From contig UQLO01000001.1 of assembly GCA_900541865.1 (NCBI GenBank), positions 1 through 64,000 on the forward strand: DNA of 64,000 bases, in the 5' to 3' direction. Origin of the DNA: an uncultured Porphyromonadaceae bacterium (GTDB taxonomy: Bacteria > Bacteroidota > Bacteroidia > Bacteroidales > Muribaculaceae). The position numbers and the translations under genes are program-made. The notes under the pieces are model-generated. The model did no database searches, had not been told where the DNA came from, and worked only from the letters and a program-made list of their open reading frames with translations. Shown here one piece after another: positions 28,219-37,094 of the stretch. Position 1 is the first letter of the stretch. Every line of letters starts with the position of its first letter.

Positions 28219-28632
28219 TTAAGCCAGGCCGCTGAAAAGTTCGCCGAATTTGTCGGCAGCCTTCTGCAGAGTCGGGCCCACCATAGGCTTGATGATGGCG
28301 GGTATGTCGACGTCGATAACGCCGCAAACCTCCGTCGACTCAGCAGAAACAGCCTTGAAGGTCACTTTGAGCTGCATGGGCACCGGAGAGCCCTCCGCCT
28401 GAAGCACTATAGCCTCCGGGGTGCGCTCGACGGCACGAAGGTTGATGGCGCCCATCTGAGGCGTGTTGATGGTTATGGTGTCGGCAGTGAAACTAACGTT
28501 GCCGACGGCCTGCCGCTGCTCTTCGGGCATGGCGTCCAGGCGCTCCTGAAGGATGGTGAAGTCGCCGAAGCGCGACGCAAGCTCCTCGGCATTGCGCGCT
28601 ATTACTACGGGTTTGGAACTATATGTTGCCAT
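28219..28632 (-). CDS. SRPBCC (START-like) family protein
   Basis: 137 residues. The pattern of a long N-terminal beta hairpin (SSKPVVIARNAEELASRFGDF) and a C-terminal helix (PTLQKAADKFGELFSGL) fits the SRPBCC/polyketide-cyclase-like fold that binds hydrophobic ligands. No catalytic residues can be named. It lies 24 bases after pyrE, a neighbourhood I recall as common in Bacteroidales. Cytoplasmic, no signal peptide. Confidence 0.7.
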   Translation of the reverse strand: MATYSSKPVVIARNAEELASRFGDFTILQERLDAMPEEQRQAVGNVSFTADTITINTPQMGAINLRAVERTPEAIVLQAEGSPVPMQLKVTFKAVSAESTEVCGVIDVDIPAIIKPMVGPTLQKAADKFGELFSGLA

Positions 28633-28656
28633 TATTTGGGTCTGTGTGGGGTTCGG

Positions 28657-29295
28657 TCAGCGGCGGGGTGCCCAGTTGGCCGGGTCCAGGCGCCACTGCT
28701 GAAGGGTTTCGATGTCGTTTTCGTTGATGAAGCGGGTTCCCAATGCGGCCTCCAGAAGCGCCGTGTAGTTGCTCAGCGTGTGGAGCTCTACGTCGGCCTC
28801 CTCGAAGTGTTCGCGCGCTACCGGGAATTCATAAGTGAACAGTGCAAGCATGCCCAGAACCTCGGCGCCGGCGTTGCGCACGGCCTCCACGGCTTTGAGC
28901 GAGCTGCGACCGGTCGACACAAGGTCTTCTATCACAACCACTTTCGAACCGGGCTTAAGATCACCCTCTATGAGGTTCTCCAGTCCGTGGTCTTTGGGAG
29001 TAGAGCGCACGTAGACATAAGGAAGGTTGAGCAGGTCGGCTACCATGGCTCCCTGGGCAATGGCGCCGGTGGCTACGCCGGCAACAACCTGGGCATCCGG
29101 ATATTTCTCCAAAAGCATCCGGGCAAGTTCTACCTTGAGGAATGTACGCACTTCGGGGTACGACAACGTGCGGCGGTTGTCGGTGTAGATGGGAGAATTC
29201 CAGCCCGAGGCCCAGGTGAAGGGATTGTCAGGCTGCAATTTTATTGCGCTTATTTTCAGAAGCTTCTCAGCAAAAAGTCGTGCTACATTCTTCAT
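28657..29295 (-). CDS. pyrE: Orotate phosphoribosyltransferase
   Basis: 212 residues. It joins orotate to PRPP in pyrimidine synthesis. The PRPP loop VVVIEDLVSTGRSS (about residues 117-130) is intact, and WASGWNSPIYTDNRR near the N-terminus matches the orotate-side loop. It is the first gene of an apparent five-gene unit leading into the MBOAT/SGNH genes. A TACTTTTG at 29366-29359 (minus strand) is a possible -7 element in the 118-base gap after maf. Confidence 0.95.
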   Translation of the reverse strand: MKNVARLFAEKLLKISAIKLQPDNPFTWASGWNSPIYTDNRRTLSYPEVRTFLKVELARMLLEKYPDAQVVAGVATGAIAQGAMVADLLNLPYVYVRSTPKDHGLENLIEGDLKPGSKVVVIEDLVSTGRSSLKAVEAVRNAGAEVLGMLALFTYEFPVAREHFEEADVELHTLSNYTALLEAALGTRFINENDIETLQQWRLDPANWAPRR

Positions 29296-29413
29296 GTTTT
29301 CCAGAATAGTGTTTTATATTGTCCTCCACGGAGGCGGTGTGCCCCGCTTTTCAGAGTGCAAAAGTAGTCATTTTCCGCGACATTTCAGCACTCCCGCTGC
29401 ATTTTAAATTTTG

Positions 29414-30049
29414 CTAACTAAAGAAGGTGCGCAAGTTGCGGTAGAGCGCGTTCAGCGGCAGTCCCATCACGTTGTAGTAGCACCCTTCGATGCCCGTGAT
29501 GCCGACGGCCCCTATCCACTCCTGAATGCCGTAGGCCCCAGCCTTGTCGAGGGGATAGTAGAGATCGACATATTCGGTGATTTCTTTCTCGTCGAGATGT
29601 CCGAAATGCACCTTGGTGGTCTCCGAAAAGGTCAGGGTCCGGTCGGGTGTGGTGAGCGTCACGCCGGTCACCACGGTATGGGCGTGGCCGCTGAGACGGC
29701 GGAGCATGTTGCGAGCCTCTTCCGGCGTGGACGGTTTGCCGAGGATGGCGTCACCGTCGATAACCACTGTGTCGGCCGTGATGATAAGCTCCTTGGGCTC
29801 AAGCATATCGGCATAAGCGCGGGCCTTGAGCTGCGAGAGGTAGGCGGGCACTTCGGGCGCCGCAAGGGTGTCGGGATAACTTTCGTCGATGTCGCGCGCC
29901 TGAGCGACTTCAAAGCGTCTCAGAATCATGCCGAGAAGCTCGCGGCGGCGAGGGGAATTGGATGCCAGCAGGATGCGGTAGTCGGCAAGCTCTTTTGCCG
30001 GCCATGGCGCGAGCACCCGGTCCTGCTCTGTTCTGCAGTCTTTTACCAT
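29414..30049 (-). CDS. maf: Maf-family nucleotide pyrophosphatase
   Basis: 211 residues. The Maf signature LASNSPRRRELL (about 28-39) and the conserved ITADTVVI and DKAGAYGIQ segments are present. The family hydrolyses dTTP/UTP or modified nucleotides to monophosphates. The YhdE-like sequence favours the dTTP/UTP type. It follows kdsC by 15 bases, in the usual Bacteroidales order. Confidence 0.93.
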   Translation of the reverse strand: MVKDCRTEQDRVLAPWPAKELADYRILLASNSPRRRELLGMILRRFEVAQARDIDESYPDTLAAPEVPAYLSQLKARAYADMLEPKELIITADTVVIDGDAILGKPSTPEEARNMLRRLSGHAHTVVTGVTLTTPDRTLTFSETTKVHFGHLDEKEITEYVDLYYPLDKAGAYGIQEWIGAVGITGIEGCYYNVMGLPLNALYRNLRTFFS

Positions 30050-30064
30050 TTGTCTATCAGTGTC

Positions 30065-30589
30065 TTACCACCCGAAGGCTTTTACGTCGTCAAGCCAGTG
30101 TCCGTTGATTTTAAGTAGTTCTTCGAGTAGTTCGCGGGCAACACCGTAGCCGCCGTCGGCCCGCGTGATAAATGTAGCGATGGCCTTCACCTCCATGGCG
30201 GCGTCGCGGGGCGCCACGGGCAGCCCGACAGCCTCCATCGGCGGGATGTCGGGAATATCGTCGCCGACAAAAGCAACTTCCTCCGGTTCAAGGCCATTGC
30301 GCTCCATCCATTCTTTGAGGATGGGCAACTTGTGAGATGCGCCCAGATAGATATCCTCCAGTCCGAGCTTCCGGAAACGCTCGCGAACCGTTTCAACTTT
30401 TGCACCGCTTATTATGCACATTTTCAAACCATTGCGCACTGCCAGCTGCATTGCATAGCCGTCCTTGACGTTGACCATGCGCGCCGGCTCGCCATCGGCA
30501 TCCATAGGCACGGTCGATGGCGACAAGACGCCGTCGACGTCGAACGCTACGGCTTTTATCTTGGTAAGATCGTAGTCAATCTTGCTCAT
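30065..30589 (-). CDS. kdsC: 3-deoxy-D-manno-octulosonate 8-phosphate phosphatase, HAD family
   Basis: 174 residues. The HAD motif AFDVDGVLS (about 14-22) carries the nucleophile Asp and the acid/base Asp. Other motifs are IISGAK and FVGDDIPD. The length and the absence of a cap domain match KdsC tetramers, which release Kdo for lipid A core synthesis. It overlaps the preceding DUF2520 gene by 14 bases. Confidence 0.9.
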   Translation of the reverse strand: MSKIDYDLTKIKAVAFDVDGVLSPSTVPMDADGEPARMVNVKDGYAMQLAVRNGLKMCIISGAKVETVRERFRKLGLEDIYLGASHKLPILKEWMERNGLEPEEVAFVGDDIPDIPPMEAVGLPVAPRDAAMEVKAIATFITRADGGYGVARELLEELLKINGHWLDDVKAFGW

Positions 30590-31364
30590 GAGCTTTGATA
30601 ATGAGTTTGTTAAGTTCCGCGAATGCGGTTTTGAGGTCGTCGGGCACCCGAGCGAGTTGCCGGGTCATCACCTCAAGGTCGCCCCGGCGCGCCGGCCCGG
30701 TCTGCGCGGCATGCGGCCCGATGGCAAATGCCTTGCGCACTGTCATTTCCACAAGCGGACGAACCACTTCCAACGGAAATCCATCGTCCTCCAGGATGTT
30801 CTGAGTGCGCTCCAAAAGTATGTTGACGAAGTTGTTGGCCATTACCCCGGCAATATGCAGTGTGCGGCGCTTGTCGGCGTCGGCGTGGCATACTCTGGCT
30901 CCGAGTCCGCCCCCGATGGCGTCGGCAAGGGCAAGGTCGGCGGCTGCGGAGGCCTCTGTGAAGAACGGCACTGCTGCCACATCCACTTCGAAACCTCGCG
31001 TAAAGGTCTGCAGCGGATAGAGAACGCCGACGCGCTCCGAAAGTGGCCGAAGCGCCTCCATACCCAAAGTGCCGGAGGTGAGTAGGCACAACGGATTGCC
31101 GGCAAGGCGTCCCATCGCTGCCACCACCTCGGCAAGTGCCGAGTCAGCCACTGAAACGATCACTACATCGGCCTCCACGCCGGCGGCCTCCCCCAGGGCG
31201 AGAACACGGCAGCCGGGCGCAGGCAGCTGCGCATAGAGCTTCTCGGGAGTGCGGTTTGCCCACCCTACCAGCTCAAAGCGACGCGAAAGCGGCTCGGCCA
31301 GCGAGCCGGCCACGTTTCCTGCCCCGACAAGGAGTACTTTCAGCCTCGAACCGTCACTCTTCAT
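30576..31364 (-). CDS. Rossmann-fold DUF2520 protein
   Basis: 262 residues. The N-terminal dinucleotide-binding motif VLLVGAGNVAGSLAEPL (about 9-25) is followed by a Rossmann domain, and a helical C-terminal domain (about 130-255) has HIAGVMANNFVNILL. It resembles F420/NADP-dependent oxidoreductase-like or pyrroline-5-carboxylate reductase-like proteins of unknown substrate. It overlaps the nitroreductase and kdsC genes at both ends, so all three are co-translated. Confidence 0.85.
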   Translation of the reverse strand: MKSDGSRLKVLLVGAGNVAGSLAEPLSRRFELVGWANRTPEKLYAQLPAPGCRVLALGEAAGVEADVVIVSVADSALAEVVAAMGRLAGNPLCLLTSGTLGMEALRPLSERVGVLYPLQTFTRGFEVDVAAVPFFTEASAAADLALADAIGGGLGARVCHADADKRRTLHIAGVMANNFVNILLERTQNILEDDGFPLEVVRPLVEMTVRKAFAIGPHAAQTGPARRGDLEVMTRQLARVPDDLKTAFAELNKLIIKAHEQD

Positions 31365-31902
31365 CCTGCACGGCGTTCCAGCGGCCCAGGTGTACCTTTT
31401 CCCAAAGCAGGCGCGACGGGTCTACCGGGCGCCGGTTCTCGGCCGAATAGCCGAAAGTGAGTATGCACTCGACGGGGTACGACTCCGGAATGCCCAGTGC
31501 GCTCTGAACAACCGTTTCCGAAGGTTCGCCGTCGGCGGCGAAGCGGTTGCGCACCTGCACCCAGCAGGAGCCTATGCCGAGGGCGGCTGCCTGAAGCTGC
31601 ATCATAGTGGCGGCCACACTGGCGTCCTCGATGAAAACGTCGCTGCGCTCGGGGTCGGTCACTATGACCACGGCGAGAACGGCCGTGCGGAAGCTCGCAG
31701 CCCCGGCGGGCTTGCACTGCCCCAGACGCGCGAGCATCTCTTTGTCCTCTACCACAACAAACTGCCAGGGCCGGGCGCTCTTCGACGTCGGCGCCAGCAG
31801 TCCGGCCTCAAGTATGGTCTTGACATGCTCGGGGTCGATGGTCTGCTCGGTGTATTTTCGGATGCTGTGTCGGCTGAGAAGTAGTTGATGGAGGTCTTCC
31901 AT
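31354..31902 (-). CDS. Nitroreductase-family flavoprotein
   Basis: 182 residues. Family features: the N-terminal RHSIRKYTEQTID FMN-phosphate contact, LLAPTSKSARPWQFVVVED, and IGSCWVQVRNRF. It probably uses FMN with NAD(P)H to reduce nitro compounds or quinones. It heads the nitroreductase / DUF2520 / kdsC / maf group. Confidence 0.9.
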   Translation of the reverse strand: MEDLHQLLLSRHSIRKYTEQTIDPEHVKTILEAGLLAPTSKSARPWQFVVVEDKEMLARLGQCKPAGAASFRTAVLAVVIVTDPERSDVFIEDASVAATMMQLQAAALGIGSCWVQVRNRFAADGEPSETVVQSALGIPESYPVECILTFGYSAENRRPVDPSRLLWEKVHLGRWNAVQDEE

Positions 31903-31944
31903 GGCTTATGTCTTTGTAATCTCTATAATAGCTTGTTGTATAAA

Positions 31945-31968
31945 CAAAAAAAGCGGCACCAATGCCGC
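31945..31968 (-). terminator. Rho-independent terminator after the HU-SPOR gene
   Basis: GCGGCA-loop-TGCCGC at 31953-31968, followed on the minus strand by a run of T (31952-31945). Confidence 0.85.
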
Positions 31969-31977
31969 ACGATGGCT

Positions 31978-32973
31978 TCAGCGCCGGCAAACCCACGCAT
32001 TGGGAAAGACGTCGTAGACTCCCGCGTTGCGGCCGGCTGCCGAAAGGGCGGCCGCATCGGTGCCGCTCATGGCACTCACTCGAATGCGACCCTGCATCGG
32101 AACGACACTCAGGGGGAGAGCATCGGTCGAATGGTGCTCCACAAACACGTTCGCTTCGTCCATATTGGCCAACGAGGCCACGATGAGGCAGTACGGTCCG
32201 TCGGCAGCTGCCTGCGCCTCCGAGCCGCGAGTGCGCTCCGGGCGTACTCGAGCCTCGTCGACACCGTCGGCCGGCGTTCGGAACACCAACATCAGCGGCG
32301 CCTCCCGGTCGGCCTGGACCATCCTCACCTCAGCCGGAGCAGCGGTAGGAATAGCCGAGGCCATAGTAGCGTTTTTACCCGTGCCCAGGCCGTTGATCCA
32401 ACCCGTCACCAGCACTATGGCGGCAAATACTGCCACTGCGGTGCCCCAGGTGGCGGCAATGCGGACTCCGCGACCGGCAACAGCGCGACTACGCGACTCC
32501 CGCAGAGCCTCCTGAGCCTTTTCGACGGGTGCGGGAGCTGCCGCGGGCGCTGCCAAAAGCTTGAATTCGGGATTGGGCAGCCAGCAGGTGGCAGAGGCTC
32601 CGATGAAGTCGGCAGAGCAGCCGAAAGCAATCTCGCCGGAGGGGGTGCGGCTCAGCTCGCCGAGATCTTCGATGACGTAGCGGCCCTCCGATGCCAGAGC
32701 ATCCAGAATCTCGCGCACGTCGGAAGCCACAATTCGCTGCGCCTCTTCGGCATCGACTTCCTCGCGCAGGCAGATGGAGCCGATAAGATCGGCCGAAGTC
32801 CCCACTTCGGGCAAATACTCGAAGCCGACGCTCTCGCCGGGCGGCGTAATACGCCCGGTCTCAGCGTTATAGGATGCCGACACCCAGACCCTGCCGAACA
32901 CGCCGATACCTCGCACTTCAACAACGGAAGCGTGAGGCAGAAGGTGAGCAATATGCCGGGCGGTAGTATTCAC
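31978..32973 (-). CDS. HU-CCDC81-like / SPOR domain membrane protein
   Basis: 331 residues from a GTG start; the first domain begins at residue 3, so the start is well supported. The N-terminal half (about 3-130) matches the prokaryotic CCDC81-type HU domain pair seen in Bacteroidetes. One membrane helix (about 170-190) follows an Ala/Pro linker. The C-terminus (about 255-331) is a SPOR domain (YCLIVASLANMDEANVFVEHH), which binds denuded septal peptidoglycan. The build suggests a cytoplasmic HU-like part tied to a periplasmic septum sensor, perhaps linking nucleoid or cytoskeleton to division. The function is inferred from domains. A TAACTTTG lies 4 bases before the start codon. Confidence 0.85.
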   Translation of the reverse strand: MNTTARHIAHLLPHASVVEVRGIGVFGRVWVSASYNAETGRITPPGESVGFEYLPEVGTSADLIGSICLREEVDAEEAQRIVASDVREILDALASEGRYVIEDLGELSRTPSGEIAFGCSADFIGASATCWLPNPEFKLLAAPAAAPAPVEKAQEALRESRSRAVAGRGVRIAATWGTAVAVFAAIVLVTGWINGLGTGKNATMASAIPTAAPAEVRMVQADREAPLMLVFRTPADGVDEARVRPERTRGSEAQAAADGPYCLIVASLANMDEANVFVEHHSTDALPLSVVPMQGRIRVSAMSGTDAAALSAAGRNAGVYDVFPNAWVCRR

Positions 32974-33048
32974 ATTGCAAAGTTAATAAAAAATGTGCAA
33001 TTCGCCCCAACTTTTCGCCAAGTTTTTTATCGGCGGCATAGAATATGG

Positions 33049-33085
33049 CAAACCGGCCGGAAAGATTGCTCTTCCGGCCGGTTTG
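33049..33085. terminator. 14-bp hairpin downstream of tpx
   Basis: CAAACCGGCCGGAA / TTCCGGCCGGTTTG with a 9-base loop. There is no close T run on the minus strand. Confidence 0.6.
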
Positions 33086-33102
33086 CATTGTATGCCAGTT
33101 CG

Positions 33103-33606
33103 TTATTTGCGCAGAACGGAGATGGCGCCTTCGTAGTCCGGCTCGTGGGTGATTTCCTCCACAAGGTCGGAGAAGATGACGTTGCGGTTCTCGTCGAGCA
33201 CAATCACGGCGCGGGCCAGAAGTCCGGCAAGAGGTCCGTCGACTATCTGCAGACCATATTCCTGAGCGAAGGTCGGCGAGCGGAAGGCGGAAGTTACCTC
33301 CAGCTTGTCGATGCCTTCGGCGGTGCAGAAGCGTTTCTGGGCAAACGGCAGGTCCATCGACACGCAGATTACCTGCGTGTTTTCCATCTTGGCGGCCTCT
33401 ACGTTGAAGCGGCGTACACTGGCGGCGCAAACGGGGGTGTCGAGGCTGGGGAAGATGTTGAGTACTATGCGTTTGCCGGGATAGTCGGAGCAGCGTACCT
33501 CCTTAAGGTCGGCGTTGACCAGGGTGAAGCACGGTGCCTTGGAGCCTACTGCGGGTATATTCCCGTAAGTGTGGCAGGGATTGCCCTGAAAATAAATTGT
33601 TTCCAT
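33103..33606 (-). CDS. tpx: Thiol peroxidase
   Basis: 167 residues, full length. Atypical 2-Cys peroxiredoxin: peroxidatic Cys60 in PSLDTPVCAASVRRF and resolving Cys94 in AQKRFCTAEGI. It reduces hydrogen peroxide and organic peroxides using thioredoxin. Monocistronic or followed only by the 14-bp hairpin. Confidence 0.95.
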   Translation of the reverse strand: METIYFQGNPCHTYGNIPAVGSKAPCFTLVNADLKEVRCSDYPGKRIVLNIFPSLDTPVCAASVRRFNVEAAKMENTQVICVSMDLPFAQKRFCTAEGIDKLEVTSAFRSPTFAQEYGLQIVDGPLAGLLARAVIVLDENRNVIFSDLVEEITHEPDYEGAISVLRK

Positions 33607-33638
33607 TGTTTTTGAGTTAGTATGTAGTGGGGGCGGTC

Positions 33639-34868
33639 TCAGCGGCTCAGGGCCGTGAGGCTCGCTTTTTGAATAACGACAGACTCAAGGTCATTGTTGT
33701 AGCCGCGCACGAAATCGGCCACACGGCCGGCGCGGTCCACAAAGACTATCACCGGCAGGAGTGAACCCACGCCGAGGTCGCGGATGGCCGAGCCGCTGTT
33801 GAAGGCGGCGGTCTCGCCGGGCGCGGTCTCGCCGAGAACAGCGGCAACATCCTCGGCGCGGCGGTCGGCGAACATCCACACCAGCTCTGCATTGCCGGGC
33901 ACGGCCGTCATGGCGTTGCGAAGGGCGCTGATCAACGCCGGAGTGGTGACGGTCTCTGTGTTGCAGAAAACGAGCACCGTAGGAGCTGCCATCGGCTCTC
34001 CGCGGTGGTGGATATATCGTGTGCCGTCGGTGGCCGGCACTGCCACCAGCGGCAGCGGCTCGCCGACGAGCTGTTCGAGCGAATAGGTGTCGGTACGGTA
34101 TTTTTCGAATGCCTCGGGCTCGAGCGACACCAGGGTCTGCATATCGACCGCACAGCCGGGTTTGGAGGCTGGCCTGAGATACTGCACGTTGACGGTCTGC
34201 TCGCCGAGCTGCCCGGGATTGTTCTCAAGTTCCACTGAGATGGGTGCAAGGCTTTCGGCATCGAGTATATACTCGAATTCCTGCGCATCGCATCCCGCAA
34301 GCCGTCGGATGCCGTCGACGCGTATTGCTTGGCGGCCGCCCGCCGTCAGGGAGGAGATGCGCACGCTATAGGTGGTGTCGGAAGCCATCGCCACGAAGTG
34401 CTCACCGATGAACTGCGGAAGCAAGTCGGCAAACTGGGCCCGTCTTTGCACCCCGTTTTCGGCCTTGCCGCCGGGAGCGAAGGAGGCTCCGTCGGCCGCT
34501 GCGTGGTATTCCTGAAGCCGCTTGTTGGCGAAGCGGAAATGGTTACCTCCGAAGTATGCCGAAAAGCCTCCCGTCGGGCCGGAAGGGGTGTCGAGTTTCC
34601 ATCTGATAATATATGAGCAGGGGGCGAGGCTGTCGGTCGGCGCAGATGCCGCCCGCAGCGCTACGCCGTACTCCACCGGGGCTTCCAGAGTGGGCAGGAA
34701 GACCTGATAGCGGCAGGAATCCTCAAAACATTCGGTGGCAAGCAGCCTACGGCCGATAGAATCAAGGCGTGCACGCACCCCGGCGGGTTCTGTACCGCCG
34801 AGGGTCGCGGAAGAAAAGGCAAGCACCACAAGAACTGCCGAGACGTAATGTGCAAAATATGAACGCAT
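33639..34868 (-). CDS. Exported protein with LolA-like N-terminal and thioredoxin-like C-terminal domains
   Basis: 409 residues from the ATG at 34868; the frame is open further upstream, but that part overlaps the kinase gene and is basic and low in complexity. The signal peptide ends near SSATLGG. Residues about 30-250 look like a LolA/outer-membrane lipoprotein carrier-type half barrel (QAIRVDGIRRLAGCDAQEFEYILD). Residues about 265-405 look like a TlpA/AhpC thioredoxin fold (APTVLVFCNTETVTTPALISALR), but the CxxC is replaced by Cys-Asn-Thr-Glu, leaving a single Cys. A redox role is therefore unlikely. It ends 32 bases upstream of tpx. The exact function is unknown. Confidence 0.65.
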   Translation of the reverse strand: MRSYFAHYVSAVLVVLAFSSATLGGTEPAGVRARLDSIGRRLLATECFEDSCRYQVFLPTLEAPVEYGVALRAASAPTDSLAPCSYIIRWKLDTPSGPTGGFSAYFGGNHFRFANKRLQEYHAAADGASFAPGGKAENGVQRRAQFADLLPQFIGEHFVAMASDTTYSVRISSLTAGGRQAIRVDGIRRLAGCDAQEFEYILDAESLAPISVELENNPGQLGEQTVNVQYLRPASKPGCAVDMQTLVSLEPEAFEKYRTDTYSLEQLVGEPLPLVAVPATDGTRYIHHRGEPMAAPTVLVFCNTETVTTPALISALRNAMTAVPGNAELVWMFADRRAEDVAAVLGETAPGETAAFNSGSAIRDLGVGSLLPVIVFVDRAGRVADFVRGYNNDLESVVIQKASLTALSR

Positions 34869-34912
34869 AGTGATGAATTTTATATTCAAAACACTTGGTT
34901 GCGCCGTTTTGT

Positions 34913-36397
34913 TCAATCTTTCTTCGGAGTTACTTTCGGCAGGGTGAAGCGGAAGGAAAGACCTCCGGTGGGACGGTTCTCGACGGTGATGGTTCCTCCG
35001 TGGGCAAAGACGGTGCTCTGCACGATGGGAAGGCCCAGGCCCGTACCGCCCGCCTTGCGCGCACGGCCCGAGTCCACGCGGTAGAAGCGCTCGAAAAGGT
35101 GCGGAATGTGCTCCTCGCCGACGCCGACGCCGTTGTCGCGGAATACAAAGGTGTAGAACTTGTCGTCCTCGCCGACGCAAAGCAGCTCGCACACCGTGCC
35201 CTTGGAGTAGGCGGCGGCGTTGCGGCAGAGATTCATTATCATGCCGTTGAGCAGGTTGTAGTTGCCCATCACCTTGCAGTCGAGCGGTATGTCGAAATTG
35301 AAGGTCATCGAGCCGAGCACGCCGGACTCCTCGACGTCGTTGCTGAGCGTAAAGGCCACATCGTGGAAGTCGAGCTCTTCGGTGCTTATTACCTCGCCGC
35401 CGTCCTCAAGGCGCGTAATGGCCGACACATCGGAAATCAGGCTCACCAGGCGGTTGGCGTGCTGCTGAGCCTTGATGATGAAGTGCTGCCGGGTTGAGGC
35501 ATCCATTTCCGGATTCTCTATTATGGTGTCCAGATAGCCTTTGATGACGCCTATGGGAGTGCGAAGCTCGTGGTTTATGTTGCTGCTCATCTGGCGCTTG
35601 GCCTTGGCTTTTTCTTCGATGGCGTGCATGGCCACTGCATGTTCGCGCTTCTGACGCTTCAGGGCCTGCCCGCGCTCGTTGAAGATGTGGACAATCTGGC
35701 GGTTTATATCGCCGAGCTCATCGTGCGGAAAGTCGACGGCGGGAATGAAATTTGGGTCGGAGGCCGCCTTCTCGGCCACACTGCGCAGCAGGCGGATATT
35801 GCGCGCGAAGTGACGCGAAGCAAAGTATGTCAGCAGGGTGATGGCGATGGCAACCAGCAGGAGCACCACCAAAACCTTCAGACTGGGCGACACGGCCGCC
35901 ATTATATCCTGGTCGAAGGGCAGCACGGTGATGACAATCAGCCGGCCGTCTTCCGAAGGCGTGGCGCGGTAGTAGAAGTACTGCCCGTCGGTAGGCCGCT
36001 GGTTCAACTCGCCGGCCAGGTCGAGTCCCGGGTTGGTGGTGATGCCGGCGTCGTTGTCGATTTCCTCGTTGGTGAGTTGTATGGGCTCGCCGTAGCTGTA
36101 GCGCAGCAGGCCGTCTTCGTAGACGGTGATACGTATCTTGTCGAACTCGGGGCTGTCGCGGTAGTAGTCGTAGACGAACTCAAGATATGGACGGATGGTA
36201 TTGTCCGAAGCACCGTCGTAGTAGAACTTGAGGATGCGTTCGTTGACAAGATTAAGCTGGTCGTAGGCGCGGTTGAGCTTATACTGATAGTTGTTGTGGA
36301 ACACCCACACACCCATTGCTATCAGCACAAGCCACATTCCGGCCACCAAGGGCACGAAAAGCTGCCACTGAAAGCTAATTCTTCTCCTTGAAGCCAT
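34913..36397 (-). CDS. Membrane sensor histidine kinase
   Basis: 494 residues from the ATG at 36397, which overlaps the response regulator by 23 bases; the upstream frame lies within that gene. Two membrane helices (about 12-32 and 175-198) flank a periplasmic sensor of about 140 residues. A HAMP-like linker leads to His276 in NINHELRTP. N, G1, F and G2 boxes are intact (NLCRNAAAYS, DNGVGVGEEH, FERFYRVD, GGTGLGLPIVQ). It is a clear paralogue of the kinase at 8244-9686 over the catalytic half, while the sensor part differs. The signal is unknown. Confidence 0.93.
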   Translation of the reverse strand: MASRRRISFQWQLFVPLVAGMWLVLIAMGVWVFHNNYQYKLNRAYDQLNLVNERILKFYYDGASDNTIRPYLEFVYDYYRDSPEFDKIRITVYEDGLLRYSYGEPIQLTNEEIDNDAGITTNPGLDLAGELNQRPTDGQYFYYRATPSEDGRLIVITVLPFDQDIMAAVSPSLKVLVVLLLVAIAITLLTYFASRHFARNIRLLRSVAEKAASDPNFIPAVDFPHDELGDINRQIVHIFNERGQALKRQKREHAVAMHAIEEKAKAKRQMSSNINHELRTPIGVIKGYLDTIIENPEMDASTRQHFIIKAQQHANRLVSLISDVSAITRLEDGGEVISTEELDFHDVAFTLSNDVEESGVLGSMTFNFDIPLDCKVMGNYNLLNGMIMNLCRNAAAYSKGTVCELLCVGEDDKFYTFVFRDNGVGVGEEHIPHLFERFYRVDSGRARKAGGTGLGLPIVQSTVFAHGGTITVENRPTGGLSFRFTLPKVTPKKD

Positions 36398-37094
36398 AAC
36401 CGAAACCCTGGCGAGTGATAATATACTTTTCGTAGTCGCCGAGCTTCTTGCGCAGACGGGTGATGTTTGTGTCGATAGTGCGTTCGGAAACCACAACATC
36501 GTCGCCCCACACGTTCTTCATGATTTCCTCGCGGCTGTGGATGCGGTTGCGGTGTGTGAGGAAGAAGAAGAGGATGTCGAACTCGGTGCGAGTCAGGGTA
36601 ATAAGCTCGCCGTCGAGGTAGCACTCCTTGTCGTTGCGGTCAATGCGAAGGCCCTTGAAGGTTACGTCGGTCTCGTAGAGCGACTGCTGCTGCTCGATGT
36701 CGGTGGCGGTGCGTTTTGCCGTCAGTCCCGACCGGCGCAGGATGGCGCGTACGCGCGCAAGAACCTCGCCGATGACGAAGGGCTTGGTCACGTAGTCGTC
36801 GGCTCCTATATTGAGCCCTTTGACCACGGCGTCCTCATCGGTCAGCGCCGAGCAGAACAGTATGGGCTTGTCTTCGGTCTCGGTGACATTGCGTATCTGC
36901 TTGGCAAAGTCATAGCCCGAAAGCTGGTCCATCATTATGTCGACCATAAACAGGTCGTAGGGCTGCAAATCCATGTCCAACGCCTCCTCGGCGCTGTACG
37001 CACAGTCAACTTCGTAGCCCTCTTTCTCGAGGTTGAACTTGAGTATCTCGCAGACGGCCTCTTCGTCGTCTATCACTAATATTCTGGTTCTCAT
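36375..37094 (-). CDS. OmpR-family response regulator
   Basis: 239 residues. Receiver: IDDEE pocket, Asp52 in FMVDIMMDQLSG, and Lys in DYVTKPF. The C-terminal winged helix (about 140-236) includes LTRTEFDILFFFLTHRNRIHSREE and TNITRLRKKLGDYEKYIITRQGFGYGF. It is paralogous to the regulator at 7568, sharing even the VNITRIRRKLG/TNITRLRKKLG segment and the overlap with the kinase gene. Confidence 0.94.
   Translation of the reverse strand: MRTRILVIDDEEAVCEILKFNLEKEGYEVDCAYSAEEALDMDLQPYDLFMVDIMMDQLSGYDFAKQIRNVTETEDKPILFCSALTDEDAVVKGLNIGADDYVTKPFVIGEVLARVRAILRRSGLTAKRTATDIEQQQSLYETDVTFKGLRIDRNDKECYLDGELITLTRTEFDILFFFLTHRNRIHSREEIMKNVWGDDVVVSERTIDTNITRLRKKLGDYEKYIITRQGFGYGFKEKN

Noticed and set aside
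34869..35192. N-terminal extension of the LolA/thioredoxin-like protein
   Set aside because: Arg-rich low-complexity sequence overlapping the kinase gene; a clean signal peptide starts at 34868.
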